A stretch of DNA of 64,000 bases from Palsa-504 sp963822765 (GTDB lineage: Bacteria > Actinomycetota > Actinomycetes > Streptosporangiales > Streptosporangiaceae), in the NCBI GenBank assembly GCA_963822765.1, contig CAWGJL010000005.1, forward strand, positions 372,001 through 436,000, read 5' to 3'. Position numbers and translations under genes: made by a program. The notes under the pieces are model-generated. The model did not search any database, was not told the origin of the DNA, and saw only the letters and a list, made by a program, of their open reading frames with translations. The stretch's first letter is position 1. Each line of letters starts with the position of its first letter. This document shows, piece after piece, positions 25,553 through 34,239 of the stretch.

Positions 25553-25912
25553 TCACGGCGGCTCGGGTGACTCCGGTTCGAACAGGTCGAGCGGGCCGCC
25601 TTCGACGGAGAGGGCGACGAAGCCGGCCTCGGTGCCGCTGGTGTGGATCTCCCCGGCGTCCCAGCGGACGCCCCATCCGGCGCTGACCGGCACGCGCTCG
25701 CCGTCTGGCCCAGCCGCCCAGCCCTGGCCCGCGATGACCAGGAACAGCTGCGGGCCCGTGGCGGGATGCGTCCCGATGACCCCGCCTGGCGCCACCGCCA
25801 GGCAGGTCACCCCCACCTGACCGGCGCCCGCCGCGACGCGCGTGGCGCGCAGTCCCCGGCTGCCGTAGCGTTCGACCATTCGCTCTCCGCGGTCGAACTG
25901 GAAGATCTCCAC
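25553..25912 (-). CDS. Single-domain cupin protein
   Basis: A 119-residue cupin-fold protein. Motif 1 is imperfect (PGGVIGTHPATGPQLFLVIAG) and motif 2 is GVRWDAGEIHTSGTEAG; His residues in both could bind a metal. The ATG at 25912 has a good AAAGGAG site. Such small cupins may be sugar isomerases, dioxygenases or ligand sensors; none can be chosen. It stands alone, divergent from the VOC gene. Confidence 0.8.
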   Translation of the reverse strand: MEIFQFDRGERMVERYGSRGLRATRVAAGAGQVGVTCLAVAPGGVIGTHPATGPQLFLVIAGQGWAAGPDGERVPVSAGWGVRWDAGEIHTSGTEAGFVALSVEGGPLDLFEPESPEPP

Positions 25913-26006
25913 GGGGCTCCTTTCGCATCAGCGCCACCAAGCCAACCACCACGACGCCCGCGACGCGAGCCGGAAGGGCGCTTCATGAGCGGCGGGCACG
26001 CGCCTC

Positions 26007-26012
26007 TATGGT
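26007..26012 (+). promoter_or_regulatory. -10-like hexamer of a leaderless promoter
   Basis: TATGGT ends six bases before the ATG at 26019, with no ribosome site, indicating a leaderless transcript for the VOC gene. Confidence 0.5.
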
Positions 26013-26018
26013 GGACTG

Positions 26019-26453
26019 ATGGCATCGGTCAAGCAGTTCCAGGTCGCCTTCGACTGCGCAGATCCTGTGCGCGTCGCTCGTTTCTGGTGCGAGGTGCTGG
26101 GGTACGTCGAACCACCGCCACCGGAAGGGTTCGCCACCTGGGACGATTTCGATCGCACGCTGCCGCCTGAGGAGCGGGGTTCATGGTTCGCCTGCAGTGA
26201 TCCCACAGGCGCGGGCCCGCGGCTGTACTTCCAGCGCGTTCCCGAAGGCAAGGTGGTCAAGAACCGGGTCCATCTTGACGTGCGGGTCGGCACCGGGCTC
26301 GTGGGTGCAGAGCGCCTGGCCACGCTGGAGGCCGAATGCGCGCGGCTGGTCGCGCTCGGCGCGGTACGCGTGCGACTGCTGCCTGCCGATGAGGACAACG
26401 AGTCGTGCATCGTGATGCAGGACATCGAGGGCAACGAATTCGATCTCGACTGA
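26019..26453 (+). CDS. VOC superfamily (glyoxalase-like) protein
   Basis: A 144-residue glyoxalase/bleomycin-resistance-fold protein. It opens VKQFQVAFDCADPVRVARFW and ends CIVMQDIEGNEFDLD, the two ends of the paired beta-alpha-beta-beta-beta modules. VKNRVHLDVRV in the middle supplies a possible metal His and PRLYFQRVPE is typical of the subgroup. Members of this exact type are usually annotated only as VOC proteins; the substrate is unknown. It starts with a leaderless ATG. Confidence 0.85.
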   Translation: MASVKQFQVAFDCADPVRVARFWCEVLGYVEPPPPEGFATWDDFDRTLPPEERGSWFACSDPTGAGPRLYFQRVPEGKVVKNRVHLDVRVGTGLVGAERLATLEAECARLVALGAVRVRLLPADEDNESCIVMQDIEGNEFDLD

Positions 26454-26544
26454 GCACCCGGCGCACGACGCCGGTCCAGATCGCGCGAACATCACACGAG
26501 GCCGTCGAGCCACGAAGATCACCTGCGCGGGATCGGCGGCCGGG

Positions 26545-26550
26545 TAGGCT
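26545..26550 (+). promoter_or_regulatory. -10-like hexamer before the leader-peptide ORF
   Basis: TAGGCT ends seven bases before the GTG at 26558, the leaderless spacing seen at several other genes in this window. Confidence 0.4.
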
Positions 26551-26557
26551 CCCGCTC

Positions 26558-26596
26558 GTGGGTTACTGCTACTTCAAGCCTCCCCGCACCGTCTGA
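26558..26596 (+). CDS. Candidate leader peptide upstream of rRNA methyltransferase
   Basis: Thirteen codons, GTG to TGA, encoding VGYCYFKPPRTV. A -10-like TAGGCT seven bases upstream makes it a plausible leaderless start at the very 5' end of the transcript. The stop codon lies in the loop of a hairpin (26585-26605). A short, aromatic and Pro-Pro-Arg-containing peptide ending inside a hairpin before an antibiotic-type rRNA methyltransferase recalls ribosome-mediated attenuation. The function is inference and no homologue was checked. Confidence 0.35.
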   Translation: MGYCYFKPPRTV

Positions 26597-26605
26597 GGCG
26601 GTGCG
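26585..26605 (+). terminator. Hairpin overlapping the leader-peptide stop codon
   Basis: Perfect 7-bp stem CGCACCG/CGGTGCG around a 7-nt loop that holds the TGA of the 13-codon ORF. No U-run follows, so it would be an attenuator-type or factor-dependent structure rather than a classical intrinsic terminator. Confidence 0.4.
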
Positions 26606-26796
26606 CTGCGCCGGATGGCTACGGGCCGTCCGGCCTTGCGGCTTGAGCTCTCACGTGGCTCCGCCCGTCCATGCGTGCCGCCGTCGGCTGGTTATCCTCC
26701 GACTCGACGGGACGTTCCGTGGACCCACGCGATCCTGCCTTCCGGCGAACTGGCGGCTTCCCCTCGCCCGCGGAGCGGCGCCGGGCACTCGCAGCG

Positions 26797-27621
26797 GTGG
26801 TCACCTACCTGCGGTGCCCTGCCTGCGCTGGCCCGGTCTCACTGGGCGGCGGCCGCCTGGCCTGCGGCCGCGGGCATAGCTTCGACCTCGCCCGCCAGGG
26901 CTACGCCAACCTCACCGCCGGCCGGACCGGGCCGGGCACCGCCGACACGACCGCCATGGTCGCGGCCCGCGACCGGTTCCTCAGCGGCGGGCACTACCAG
27001 CCGCTCGCCGGGACGGTCATGGCCGCGCACTGCGACCACCGCGGGCCGGGCCTGGCGATCGACCTGGCGGGGGCACTGGCTACTACCTCGCCCGCACCCT
27101 GGACGCCCTGCCGCACCGGCACGGCGTGTGCCTTGACCTGTCGGTCCCCGCCCTGCGGCGCGCCGCCCGGGCGCACCGGCGGGCAGCGGCCCTCGGCGCG
27201 GACGTGTGGCAGCCCCCTTCCGCTCGCCGCCCGCTCAGCGGCCGTGGTGCTGAGCATCTTCGGGCCACGCAACGCCGCCGAGACCAGCCGGATCCTGACT
27301 CCTGACGGCACCCTGATCCTCGCCGTGCCTGGTGCCGCCCATCTTCGGGAACTCACCGGGCCGCTCGGCATGATCGGCATCGACCAGCGCAAGCCCCGCC
27401 GGCTCGCCGAGGAATATCGCGGCTACGCGCAATCTGAGCTCATCACCGTGAAGTACCAGCTGAAGCTCGACCACGCCGACCTCACCGCGCTGGTGACCAT
27501 GGGTCCCAGCGCCCGCCACATCACGCCGCAGGACCTGGCCGCCGCACCGTGGCCTGCCCAGCCCGGTAACGGTGACCGTCGACCTGCAGATCAGGGCCCT
27601 CGGCACCGCAATCCCGGCTGA
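26797..27621 (+). CDS. RlmA-like 23S rRNA guanine-N1 methyltransferase, internal frameshifts
   Basis: The N-terminal zinc-binding part YLRCPACAGPVSLGGGRLACGRGHSFDLARQGY has the four metal cysteine/histidine ligands of RlmA(I/II). RlmA(II) methylates G748 in the tylosin-exit-tunnel loop. The SAM domain is in three frames: in 27070-27200 the correct reading gives AGGTGYYLARTLDALPHRHG; the frame is regained at SAAVVLSIFGPRN. The run of G near 27070 is one short, the run of C near 27202 one long, and another extra C near 27562 shifts the last residues (expected VTVTVDLQIRALG, ending by 27667). The apparent single ORF therefore has about 45 wrong residues. Start GTG 26797. Confidence 0.72.
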   Translation: MVTYLRCPACAGPVSLGGGRLACGRGHSFDLARQGYANLTAGRTGPGTADTTAMVAARDRFLSGGHYQPLAGTVMAAHCDHRGPGLAIDLAGALATTSPAPWTPCRTGTACALTCRSPPCGAPPGRTGGQRPSARTCGSPLPLAARSAAVVLSIFGPRNAAETSRILTPDGTLILAVPGAAHLRELTGPLGMIGIDQRKPRRLAEEYRGYAQSELITVKYQLKLDHADLTALVTMGPSARHITPQDLAAAPWPAQPGNGDRRPADQGPRHRNPG

Positions 27622-27663
27622 ACGCGAGATTGGTAATCACGCCGCCCTGTTTCGTGGCCAGGG

Positions 27664-28309
27664 TTAACTACGGACGATCTCCGGGTTTCCCGCATAGGCG
27701 ACGGTCCGTCGACGCGGCAGTTTCAAACTGGGCAAACGCGGCCGGGAGGGACAGCGCCGCGCGGCTTCGGCCAGGTGCGGTGGATCGTGGTTGATCTGTG
27801 CGGATGACCCGGCCGGGTCATCCGAGTCCAGGCGCTGAGCTGCCATACCGCTCGGATCAGGCGGTAGAGTCGGCGAGGGTTGCCTGCTGGCGACACTTTC
27901 CAGAACCCATGAGACAAGCATCAGCAGGACGGTCAGAAGCCCGGCCACAAGGACGCCGACCGCGCCTACGACGAACACGCTGATGACAGGATTGCCCCTT
28001 GCTGCCACCGCTATGGTTGCGGTCAGTGCCACGCTCCCACCCGCGCCCGCGGCGATCCCGCGTTGAATCAGCTTCTTGTTGTGCGACTTCCGGATGGTCT
28101 CCGGCGGCAGGGCCGTAGTCCCTGGCGGGAATGTCGGCGGTGACGGCATCCAGTTCCGCGTAGGCCATGAGGACCTGGCCGACGCGCAGGTCGAACTCGT
28201 CCTTGGTGAGCCGGCCCTGCACGAACGCCGCCTTGAGCGCGTCAAGCACCTGCTCGCGGCCGACGTCCGACATCGGAAGATTGCTATCGCCTTCTGCAAC
28301 TGCCGCCAT
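27664..28309 (-). pseudogene. DUF1707 domain membrane protein, one frameshift
   Basis: The N-terminal 60 residues are a clear DUF1707 (SHOCT-like) helix bundle: MSDVGREQVLDALKAAFVQG, LTKDEFDLRVGQVLMAYAEL, AVTADIP. Near 28130 the frame shifts by one base. In the new frame HNKKLIQRGIAAGAGGSVAL, a membrane helix AVAARGNPVISVFVVGAVGV and a second helix VLVAGLLTVLLMLVSWVLES follow, then a polar tail ending at TAA 27664. DUF1707 proteins are small envelope proteins of unknown role. The ATG at 28309 has GGGAGA upstream. Its stop overlaps that expected for the convergent methyltransferase in the palindrome GTTAAC. Confidence 0.7.
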
Positions 28310-28675
28310 CAGGTCTCCCGCGCTTACTCTTCATGGGCAATCTACGAAAGCGTAACGCGCTAGGGTCTTTCGGCCGGCATCCTTAGGCCGTCACTGCCGT
28401 TGTGGCGTAAGTCCGCAGCGGTGAGAGGTAGTCACCCGCATAGCTCCCGGCCGCACGCCCGCGGCCCCGACTAATGGTTTCAAGAATATGCGTAACTCAT
28501 CGCCCCGCGCGGCGATACCTGGGCTTTCAGGTGCCTCCCCCCTTCTGTTAGCCAAAATCCTCCCGTGTATATCCCGCGGTCTCCACTTCTCTGCTGTCAG
28601 CAGATCGCCGCTTCGTGACGTTGGGTCCTGGGTAGCCTGCGCGGCATAACGGTGGGCGGGTGGGAGGCGAGGCCA
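28310..28675. other. Intergenic region, no gene recognised
   Basis: About 365 bp between divergent genes. It is less GC-rich than the surroundings in places (for example around 28485-28580). I found no tRNA, no convincing ORF and no strong terminator. It should contain the promoters of the DUF1707 and MFS genes. A TAGCCT at 28633-28638 could be a -10 for the MFS gene. Confidence 0.4.
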
Positions 28676-29982
28676 TTGACCGTATACGAGGCGGCGCCGG
28701 GTGGCGGGAGGCGCCGGTTCGGCGGGCTTTTGCGGCAGCGTAATTTCCGCTTGTTCTGGATCGGGGAGACGGTCAGCCAGCTCGGCAGTGCCATGGCGCT
28801 GATAGGGGTGCCGCTGCTGGCTGTGCTGTTCTTGCTCGCGACCACCTTCGAAGTCGGCGTGCTGGCCGCAGCGGCGTATCTGCCCTGGCTGGTCATCGGC
28901 CTTCCCGCTGGGGCATGGGTGGACCGGCTACCGCCCCGCCCGGCGATGATCGCCTGTGATGTGGCCTCGGCCATCTTGTATGCCAGCGTACCGGTTGCCT
29001 ACGCGATCGGCGTGCTGACGATCGGGCAGTTGGTCGCCGTGCAGTTGCTGGCGGGCGCGGCCGCTGTCGTGTTCGGCACCGCCTATCAGGTCAACCTGCC
29101 GTCGCTGATCACGTCCGCCGAACTGGCCGAGGGCAATACCAAGCTGCAGGCCAGCACATCGGCGGCTTCGCTGGGAGGCCGGGGACTGTCCGGGGTGGTG
29201 ACGCAGCTCGTCGGCGCGACCGCGGCCCTGGTGTTCAACGCGGCCAGCTTTGCGGTGTCGGCGGCCTGCCTGCTGGCGATCCGGGCTTCCGAGCGCCCGC
29301 CCGGTCTCGCCCCGGCAGGTCACGACGCTGCGCCGGGATGTGGCCGAGGGCATGGCCCTGGTGTTCCGCGATCCGTACCTGCGGCCGTTGACCCTGTTCG
29401 GAGGCGTGGCCAACTTTGCGCTCGATGCCCTCGCCGCGCTGGTCGTGGTATTCCTGATCCGCGTGGTCGGGCTAGGCGCAGGCCTGACCGGGCTGCTCGC
29501 CGCCCTACCCGGTGTCGGCGGCCTGCTTGCCGCATTCGTGGCCCGCCCGGTCATCGCCACGATCGGCAACGCCCGGGGCCTGGTGTTCGCCACGATCGGC
29601 GCGCTGCCGTTCGCGTTGCTGATCCCCCTCGCCGGCCATGGACTGCGGCTGGTGTTCTATGTCGCTGGGACCCTGATCGCAGCGACCGGCGTGACCATGG
29701 GCAACATCATCACGGCCACCTTCCGCCAGGCCTACTGCCCGCCGGGACATGCTGGGCCGGGTCACTGCCACGATGCGGTTCGTGACCATGGGCACCAGCC
29801 CCTTCGGCGCGCTGGCCGGGGGTGTCCTGGGCACTGGCTCGGCCCCCGCGACGCGCTATGGATCGTGCTATCCATCCTGGCGATCTCCGGAACGCCGCTG
29901 CTCGGCCCCGGCTTCACCCGCCACCGGGATCTGCCCGCCGCACAGCCGCCTCTGTCCCGGCCCGGCGACCAGCACCGACTGA
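28676..29982 (+). pseudogene. MFS transporter (DHA3/enterobactin-exporter type), frameshifted
   Basis: Twelve-helix MFS exporter. It begins FGGLLRQRNFRLFWIGETVS (diagnostic of the EntS/DHA3 group), with PWLVIGLPAGAWVDRLPPR as motif A and LPSLITSAELAEGNTKLQAS in the central loop. Three single-base shifts interrupt it, near 29308, 29738 and 29845. In the corrected reading RRDVAEGMALVFRDPYLRPL and DMLGRVTATMRFVTMGTSPF follow as expected. The TTG at 28676 has GGGAGG eight bases upstream. The C-terminus ends near 29950-29982, where sequence of an integrase remnant begins, so its natural stop may have been lost at that junction. Confidence 0.7.
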
Positions 29983-30304
29983 CTGGTCTAGCCCATATAC
30001 GAGGGTGCTCGGTCACGCCGAGATCGGCGTCACGATGAATACCTACACACGTTCTGCCCGAGCTTCGGCAGGAAGCTGCCGATCCATTGATGAGCTGTTC
30101 GGAGGTAAGCATTCAGGTTCTCCCGCATTGAGGTAAATTTCGGGCGCTTGTGTCTTCTCGCGCAGAAGTGGCGGCGTCCAGGCCGCGTTGGCGTACGATC
30201 TGGCGGGGTCCAAGTCAACCTGGCGGACTGCCAGCGCGTCGCCATGTTGACCGGTGTCTGGTTCTCAGCCCGGCAACGTCTTTACTCCCATCCCGCGCCG
30301 GCGG

Positions 30305-30529
30305 TCAGCGGTGGACGTTGCGCGGGTGGTTCTTGGCGGTGCGCTCGTTGCCGCGCCGGTATTGGCCGGTCCAGCGGGCCATGACCTCCTGCGGGTCGTC
30401 CTGCTCGACCTCGGCCAGGAACGCCGCCGCCCGGCCGCCGCGCACGGCGGTCACGGCGCGGCCGCGGTGCGAGATAGACACTGAGCCATCCGCTCGGACC
30501 GCGTAGTCGAAACCCTCGGGGGCGGCCAT
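30305..30529 (-). CDS. Small conserved protein carried inside the IS66 element
   Basis: A 74-residue protein. The N-terminal beta part FDYAVRADGSVSISHRGRAV, a helix AAAFLAEVEQDDPQEVMARW and the basic end RRGNERTAKNHPRN are seen. I recall similar small proteins with the NERTAKNHPRN ending in many actinomycetes, without a known function. The ATG at 30529 lacks a strong ribosome site. It lies within the IS boundaries, opposite in direction to the transposase, so it is either a passenger gene or an older gene the element captured. Confidence 0.65.
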   Translation of the reverse strand: MAAPEGFDYAVRADGSVSISHRGRAVTAVRGGRAAAFLAEVEQDDPQEVMARWTGQYRRGNERTAKNHPRNVHR

Positions 30530-30788
30530 GACGGAATCGTTGCACTAGGCGCCCCGGCGTCGCCACAGATTCCGCCGGTCGCGGCAGGATCTGCCAGGCA
30601 GAGCTGGACGGCTGTCCGGACCTCTATGACGGGCCGCAGGTCAGCCGCCCAGACGTGCGCCATTTCCGGTTGGGGGGAACAGCTTGCTGTCCGGGCGCGG
30701 GCTCGGTCCGCCTGAACTTCGGGTTCTGCCTGAGCGTGTCGCCTTGCCTGCGGGCGTGCTGTCCGGATGATGGTGCCTTGTGCCTGCC

Positions 30789-32155
30789 ATGCCGCTGGAT
30801 GCTGCTCGTGACGAGCTGATCATGTGGCAGGGGCAACTGATCGCGGTGCTTGCAGCACAGAACGCCGCGCTGGCCGGGCGGGTGAGGCAGCTGGAGGCGG
30901 CGGATGCTGAGCTGGCGGAGCGGCTGGCCAGGCTGGAGCGGGCGGTGTCGCGGAATTCGGGCAACTCCTCGATGCCGCCGTCGGTTGATGACCTGCCCGG
31001 CAGGGCCCCGCCGCCACAGCGGCGGCAGCCCCGGCGGGACGGAAACAAGCGCCTGGCAAGCAGCCCGGCGCGGCCGGGTCGCACCTGGCCTGGTGTGAGA
31101 ACCCGCAGCGCACGGTGCCGCTGTTCCCGCAGGGCGCATGCGCGTGCGGACGGGACCTGGCCGGCGCCAGGACCTGGGCATTTCGGCATCGCACCAGGTC
31201 ATCGATACCCCGCTGGTCACCGCGGCGGTGACCCAGTACGACGAGCACATGGCGGAGTGCGCCTGCGGCCGGTGCGCGGAGATCATCGCCTCGCTGTCTG
31301 GCACCCGGCCCTCGGACGGATTCGTGCACGCGATGCTCGCCCGCGCCGCCAACGCGGTGCGGGCGGTGAACATGCTGATCCGGGCGCTGGTCATCACCGC
31401 CGCCATGATCTGCGCCGACGAGACCCCCATCCGGCAGGCCCCGGCCCGGATGTCCCGCAAGAAGTACCTCCTGGTGGCCTGCACGAGCCTGCTGACCTAT
31501 TACTTTCTCGGTGACCGGTCCATGGCCACCTTCGACGGGTTCGTCTTCCCTGACTTCTCAGGCGTCATCGTCCATGACCGCTACCAGAACTACGACAGCA
31601 TCCCCGGCGTCATCCACCAGTTCTGCTGCCAGCACCTGCTCAGGGACATAGAAGACGCCGCCAAGTCGTACCCGGACGCGATCTGGCCCGGCCAGGCCGC
31701 GGACGCGCTCCGCAGCCTAATCCACGCCGCGAACACCGCGCGCGTGCAGGGCCTCGCCGCCGTCCCGGACGACGTCAGGGCCAAAGACCTGCGGCTGTTC
31801 CGCAACGCCGTCCGCGTGGGCCTGTCCGAAGTCCGCCGCATTCCCGGCGCGAACAAGAAGCAGCTCCCCGCCCGGCTGCTGCTGGAATGCCTGGAGCACC
31901 GAGAGCACGACATTCTCCGCTTCCTGGACGACCTGCGCATCCCGCCCACGTCCAACGAGGCCGAACGCGACCTGCGCCCGGCGAAAACCCAGCAAGATCT
32001 CCGGCCGCCTCCGCTCCGAAGAAGTCACCCGCCACCGGTACGCCATCCGTGGCTACATATCCACCGCCGCCAAGCACGGCGAAGACATCATCATAGCCAT
32101 CCGCGGCGTCCTTGCCGGAAACCCCTGGATGCCCCCCATCACGGACATCGCCTAA
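30789..32155 (+). pseudogene. IS66-family transposase, several frameshifts
   Basis: A DDE transposase of about 455 residues once corrected. The N-terminal coiled coil (LIAVLAAQNAALAGRVRQLE) and NSGNSSMPPSVDD are typical. A zinc-binding segment has CACGRDLAG and CACGRCAEII. The catalytic core has CADETPIRQ (first Asp), VIVHDRYQNYD with HQFCCQHLLRDIE, and TSNEAERDLRP (last acidic region). The end NPWMPPITDIA is restored only after a shift near 31990. Shifts also occur near 31045 and 31170. The protein is therefore not made as one chain here, unless these are sequence errors. It ends at TAA 32155. Confidence 0.8.
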
Positions 32156-32382
32156 CCCTGCACAAGACTGATTACGCAGCGCCAGCAACCATAACGCGGA
32201 CGCGATGGCCTGAATGCTTACGTTCGGAGAGCCCGAATGAGCGGCATAGGCAGCAGTTTTGGCAGCAGTCGCGGCTGTTTCATGATCGCAAGTGGCCTCT
32301 GGCCTGGCGACGTCTTCACGTTTAGGGCTGGCCGAGGAGGATGGCCTCTGGCTTGGGGGCTGGTCACAGGTTAAGCGGGCGT

Positions 32383-32417
32383 GGAGGGACTCGAACCCCC
32401 AACCTTCTGATCCGTAG
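32383..32417. repeat. attL core, 35-bp copy of the 3' part of tRNA-Arg
   Basis: Identical over 35 bp to 44362-44396. It reproduces the tRNA from the anticodon loop to the end of the T-stem on the reverse strand, but the remaining tRNA sequence is absent here. Confidence 0.9.
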
Positions 32418-32520
32418 ATACCTGTACCGGCGTTCGGACCAGTTCAGGACAGTCCGCCACCTCGGCCGCGCCGCCGCCTGTTGTTCACGTCAGTCCGGAT
32501 TCCCGCAAGGTCGTTCATCC

Positions 32521-32543
32521 GTGTGGCTCCCAGCGTGGCTCCC
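32521..32543 (+). repeat. Putative integrase arm-type site, left end
   Basis: Two GTGGCTCCC copies 12 bp apart (32523-32531 and 32535-32543). The same 23 bp recurs at 44281-44303. It lies 103 bp inside the left att core. Confidence 0.6.
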
Positions 32544-32903
32544 GGCCGCACATGACACCGGACACCGTGACGCCCTGGTCCTCGTCACCCATATCGGACC
32601 CCCGACCGGCGAGGGGACCGCGGCTTGTCCTGCTCAGACCCCTCCCCTGAACCCGACTGCTGCCGGACCTGGTGACGGACGGGTTCTGTCAAGCCCGTCT
32701 TCGCGTGTACATGAGCCATGCACCTTGACCGGGGCGGTTGCCCTGCGGCTACAGAGGGGCTTGACAGGTTCCGGGAGTTACAGATACTCCTACGGCGGGT
32801 TCGGGGGAGGACACTCACACTTCCACCCGCATACCGACTGTCGGCAACTAAATCTCACCGCTCATCCCCGTCTGTCCGAAACGTCGGAAGGTTGCTCGCG
32901 CGG

Positions 32904-32924
32904 GTTGCTCCCAGCGTGGTTCCC
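32904..32924 (+). repeat. Third, imperfect arm-site copy
   Basis: GTTGCTCCCAGCGTGGTTCC at 32904-32923 matches the paired GTGGCTCCC sites with two mismatches in 21 bp. It lies about 490 bp from the left att core. It may be coincidental, but no other region shows it. Confidence 0.35.
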
Positions 32925-32931
32925 CGAGAAT

Positions 32932-33202
32932 CTAGCTGCTACGGCGCGGCCGGTGGTGAAGCGGAGCGACGGTGCCTTCACTTCTCGCACGCCGCTCGGT
33001 GCGGACTTTCATCAGCTCCAAGACGTCCGCATCGTTCGCGTGCTCGGTCAGGAACTCCGATACGGCCGCACGTATGACCTCAGCGCTAGACGTGCCCTCC
33101 AGGAACGCCAGCGCCATCACAACTTCACGTTCCATCGCGGTGAGTATGACGTTGACTTGCTCGGACTTCGACTCTCCCTGGAGGCCTGCCGTGTTTTGTC
33201 AC
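32932..33202 (-). CDS. Ribbon-helix-helix type small regulator
   Basis: The open ATG reading (33135) gives 67 residues, but the upstream frame extends the family pattern to SESKSEQVNVILTAMEREVV. That favours a start at GTG 33202 (MTKHGRPPG...), with one extra base near 33182. The pattern EQVNVILTAMEREVVMALAF followed by LEGTSSAEVIRAAVSEFL is the beta-strand/two-helix layout of CopG/Arc-type DNA-binding proteins. It is divergent from the DNA methyltransferase with a nested dyad between them, so it may control the restriction-modification genes and itself. Confidence 0.55.
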
Positions 33203-33209
33203 CCCTATC

Positions 33210-33238
33210 CGCTACGCTGTATCAACTACAGAGTAGCG
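33210..33238. promoter_or_regulatory. Nested dyad between RHH regulator and DNA methyltransferase
   Basis: Outer arms CGCTAC (33210-33215) and GTAGCG (33233-33238), inner arms CTGTA (33217-33221) and TACAG (33227-33231). It lies 7 bp from the regulator start and 20 bp from the methyltransferase start, well placed for a dimer-of-dimers repressor. Confidence 0.5.
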
Positions 33239-33257
33239 CCACTCTTGGAGGGAACGC

Positions 33258-34239
33258 GTGAACCTATCGGACAGGACGCTACCCGCCCCTGTCAACGGGT
33301 CCCTGGCGGTCGCCTCCTTCTTCGCGGGGATCGGCGGCTTCGATCTTGGGTTCGAGCGTGCTGGCCTTCGGACGGTGTGGCAATGTGAGATTGACCCGTT
33401 CTGCTCTGAAATCCTCCAACGTCACTGGCCTGACCTACCCCGCCGTACCGACATCCGGAAGGTGGTTCCCGATGACATCCCCGCAGCCACTGTTTGGGCC
33501 GGAGGATTCCCCTGCCAAGACGTATCCCTCGCTCGAATGGGTCGCCGCAGCGGACTCCGTGGCCGACAGTCGGGTCTCATCTACGAGTTGCTCGGCTTCT
33601 TGGGGCGCATCGCCCCAAGGTTGTTGTCATCGAGAACGTTGCAGGTCTTCTCTCTTCCCACGATGGAAGAGACTTTGCAGTCGTCATTCGGACGCTGGCC
33701 GACCTCGGGTATGGCGTTGCGTGGCGAGTGCTTGACAGTAGATACTTCGGCGTCCCCCAGAGTCGCACCCGAGTGTTCGTTGTCGGAACTCTTGGAAACC
33801 CAGTCCGCTCCGGATCGATACTTTTGAGCCCGAATGCGGCAACCGGAATGCTGAGAAGGGCCGATCGAATGGGGAGAAGGCTGTTTCCCCCTTTGCGGTA
33901 TGCGTTGGAGATTCTCAGCGAGGGTACGTCAAAAAGCTAGCTCATTGCCTCTATGCTGAGTCTGCGCGTCATACGGGAACTGACTGGTCCCGCAATTACG
34001 TCTCATATCCGGATGGGAGAGTCCGGCGACTGACACCACTCGAAACTGAGCGGCTCCAGGGATTCCCCGACGGCTGGACGATGCCTACGCATGCCATAGA
34101 TGATGTGAATAAGCTCGACTCTGCCCGCTATCATGCGTGTGGGAATGCAGTCACCGTTAATGTCGCTGAGTGGCTCGGAGCAAGGATCGCAGAAGTCTGC
34201 GCCGACTGGGCTTTTTTTGAGAAAACTGAGGTAGCCTAA
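33258..34239 (+). pseudogene. C5-cytosine DNA methyltransferase of a type II R-M system, frameshifted
   Basis: All main motifs of m5C methyltransferases are visible across three frames: motif I FFAGIGGFDLGFERAG, motif IV GGFPCQDVS with the catalytic Cys, motif VI VVVIENVAGLL, motif VIII PQSRTRVFVVG, motif IX RRLTPLETERLQGFPDGW and motif X YHACGNAVTVNVAEW. One base is missing near 33588 (after LIYE) and another near 33825. Corrected length is about 327 residues. The GTG is at 33258. Base composition is clearly lower in GC than the element around it, a sign of separate acquisition. It converges on the HNH endonuclease gene with a 4-bp overlap. Confidence 0.82.

Larger units (their letters stand above)
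30105..32221 (+). mobile_element. IS66-family insertion sequence (2117 bp) with 8-bp target duplication
   Basis: Terminal inverted repeats GTAAGCATTCAGG (30105-30117) and CCTGAATGCTTAC (32209-32221) match over 13 bp and begin GTAA as usual for IS66. The 8-bp sequence GTTCGGAG flanks both ends (30097-30104 and 32222-32229), the duplication size of this family. The element contains one transposase-type gene and a small reverse-strand gene, with no separate tnpA/tnpB, so it fits the single-transposase (ISBst12-like) subgroup. It is inserted in an integrase remnant. Confidence 0.9.
29990..32330 (+). pseudogene. C-terminal remnant of a tyrosine recombinase, split by IS66
   Basis: At 29998-30104 the sequence encodes RVLGHAEIGVTMNTYTHVLP (one base missing near 30050) and then ELRQEAADPLMSCSE. 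This is the end of a phage/AICE-type integrase with the catalytic Tyr in MNTYTHV. The frame is broken by the IS at 30105 and resumes after 32229 for a few dozen codons. Everything N-terminal of this is absent. It lies 50-380 bp before the left att repeat of the AICE, in the same relative place that the intact-length integrase holds beside the right repeat. Confidence 0.65.

Noticed and set aside
26671..26796. Extending the RlmA-like protein to the ATG at 26671
   Set aside because: The added 42 residues are not family-like and RlmA proteins start just before the zinc cysteines; GTG 26797 fits.
28310..28675. A possible small gene or RNA in this gap
   Set aside because: No ORF with a start and family-like composition, and no convincing paired structure could be found by eye.
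32383..32417. A second tRNA gene at the left end
   Set aside because: Only the anticodon-loop to T-stem part is present; no acceptor or D-arm can be built, so it is an att copy.
32341..33261. A 306-residue forward frame across attL
   Set aside because: Runs through the tRNA fragment, arm repeats and the antisense of the RHH gene; no domain. The VWLPAWLP peptide is explained by the GTGGCTCCC repeats.
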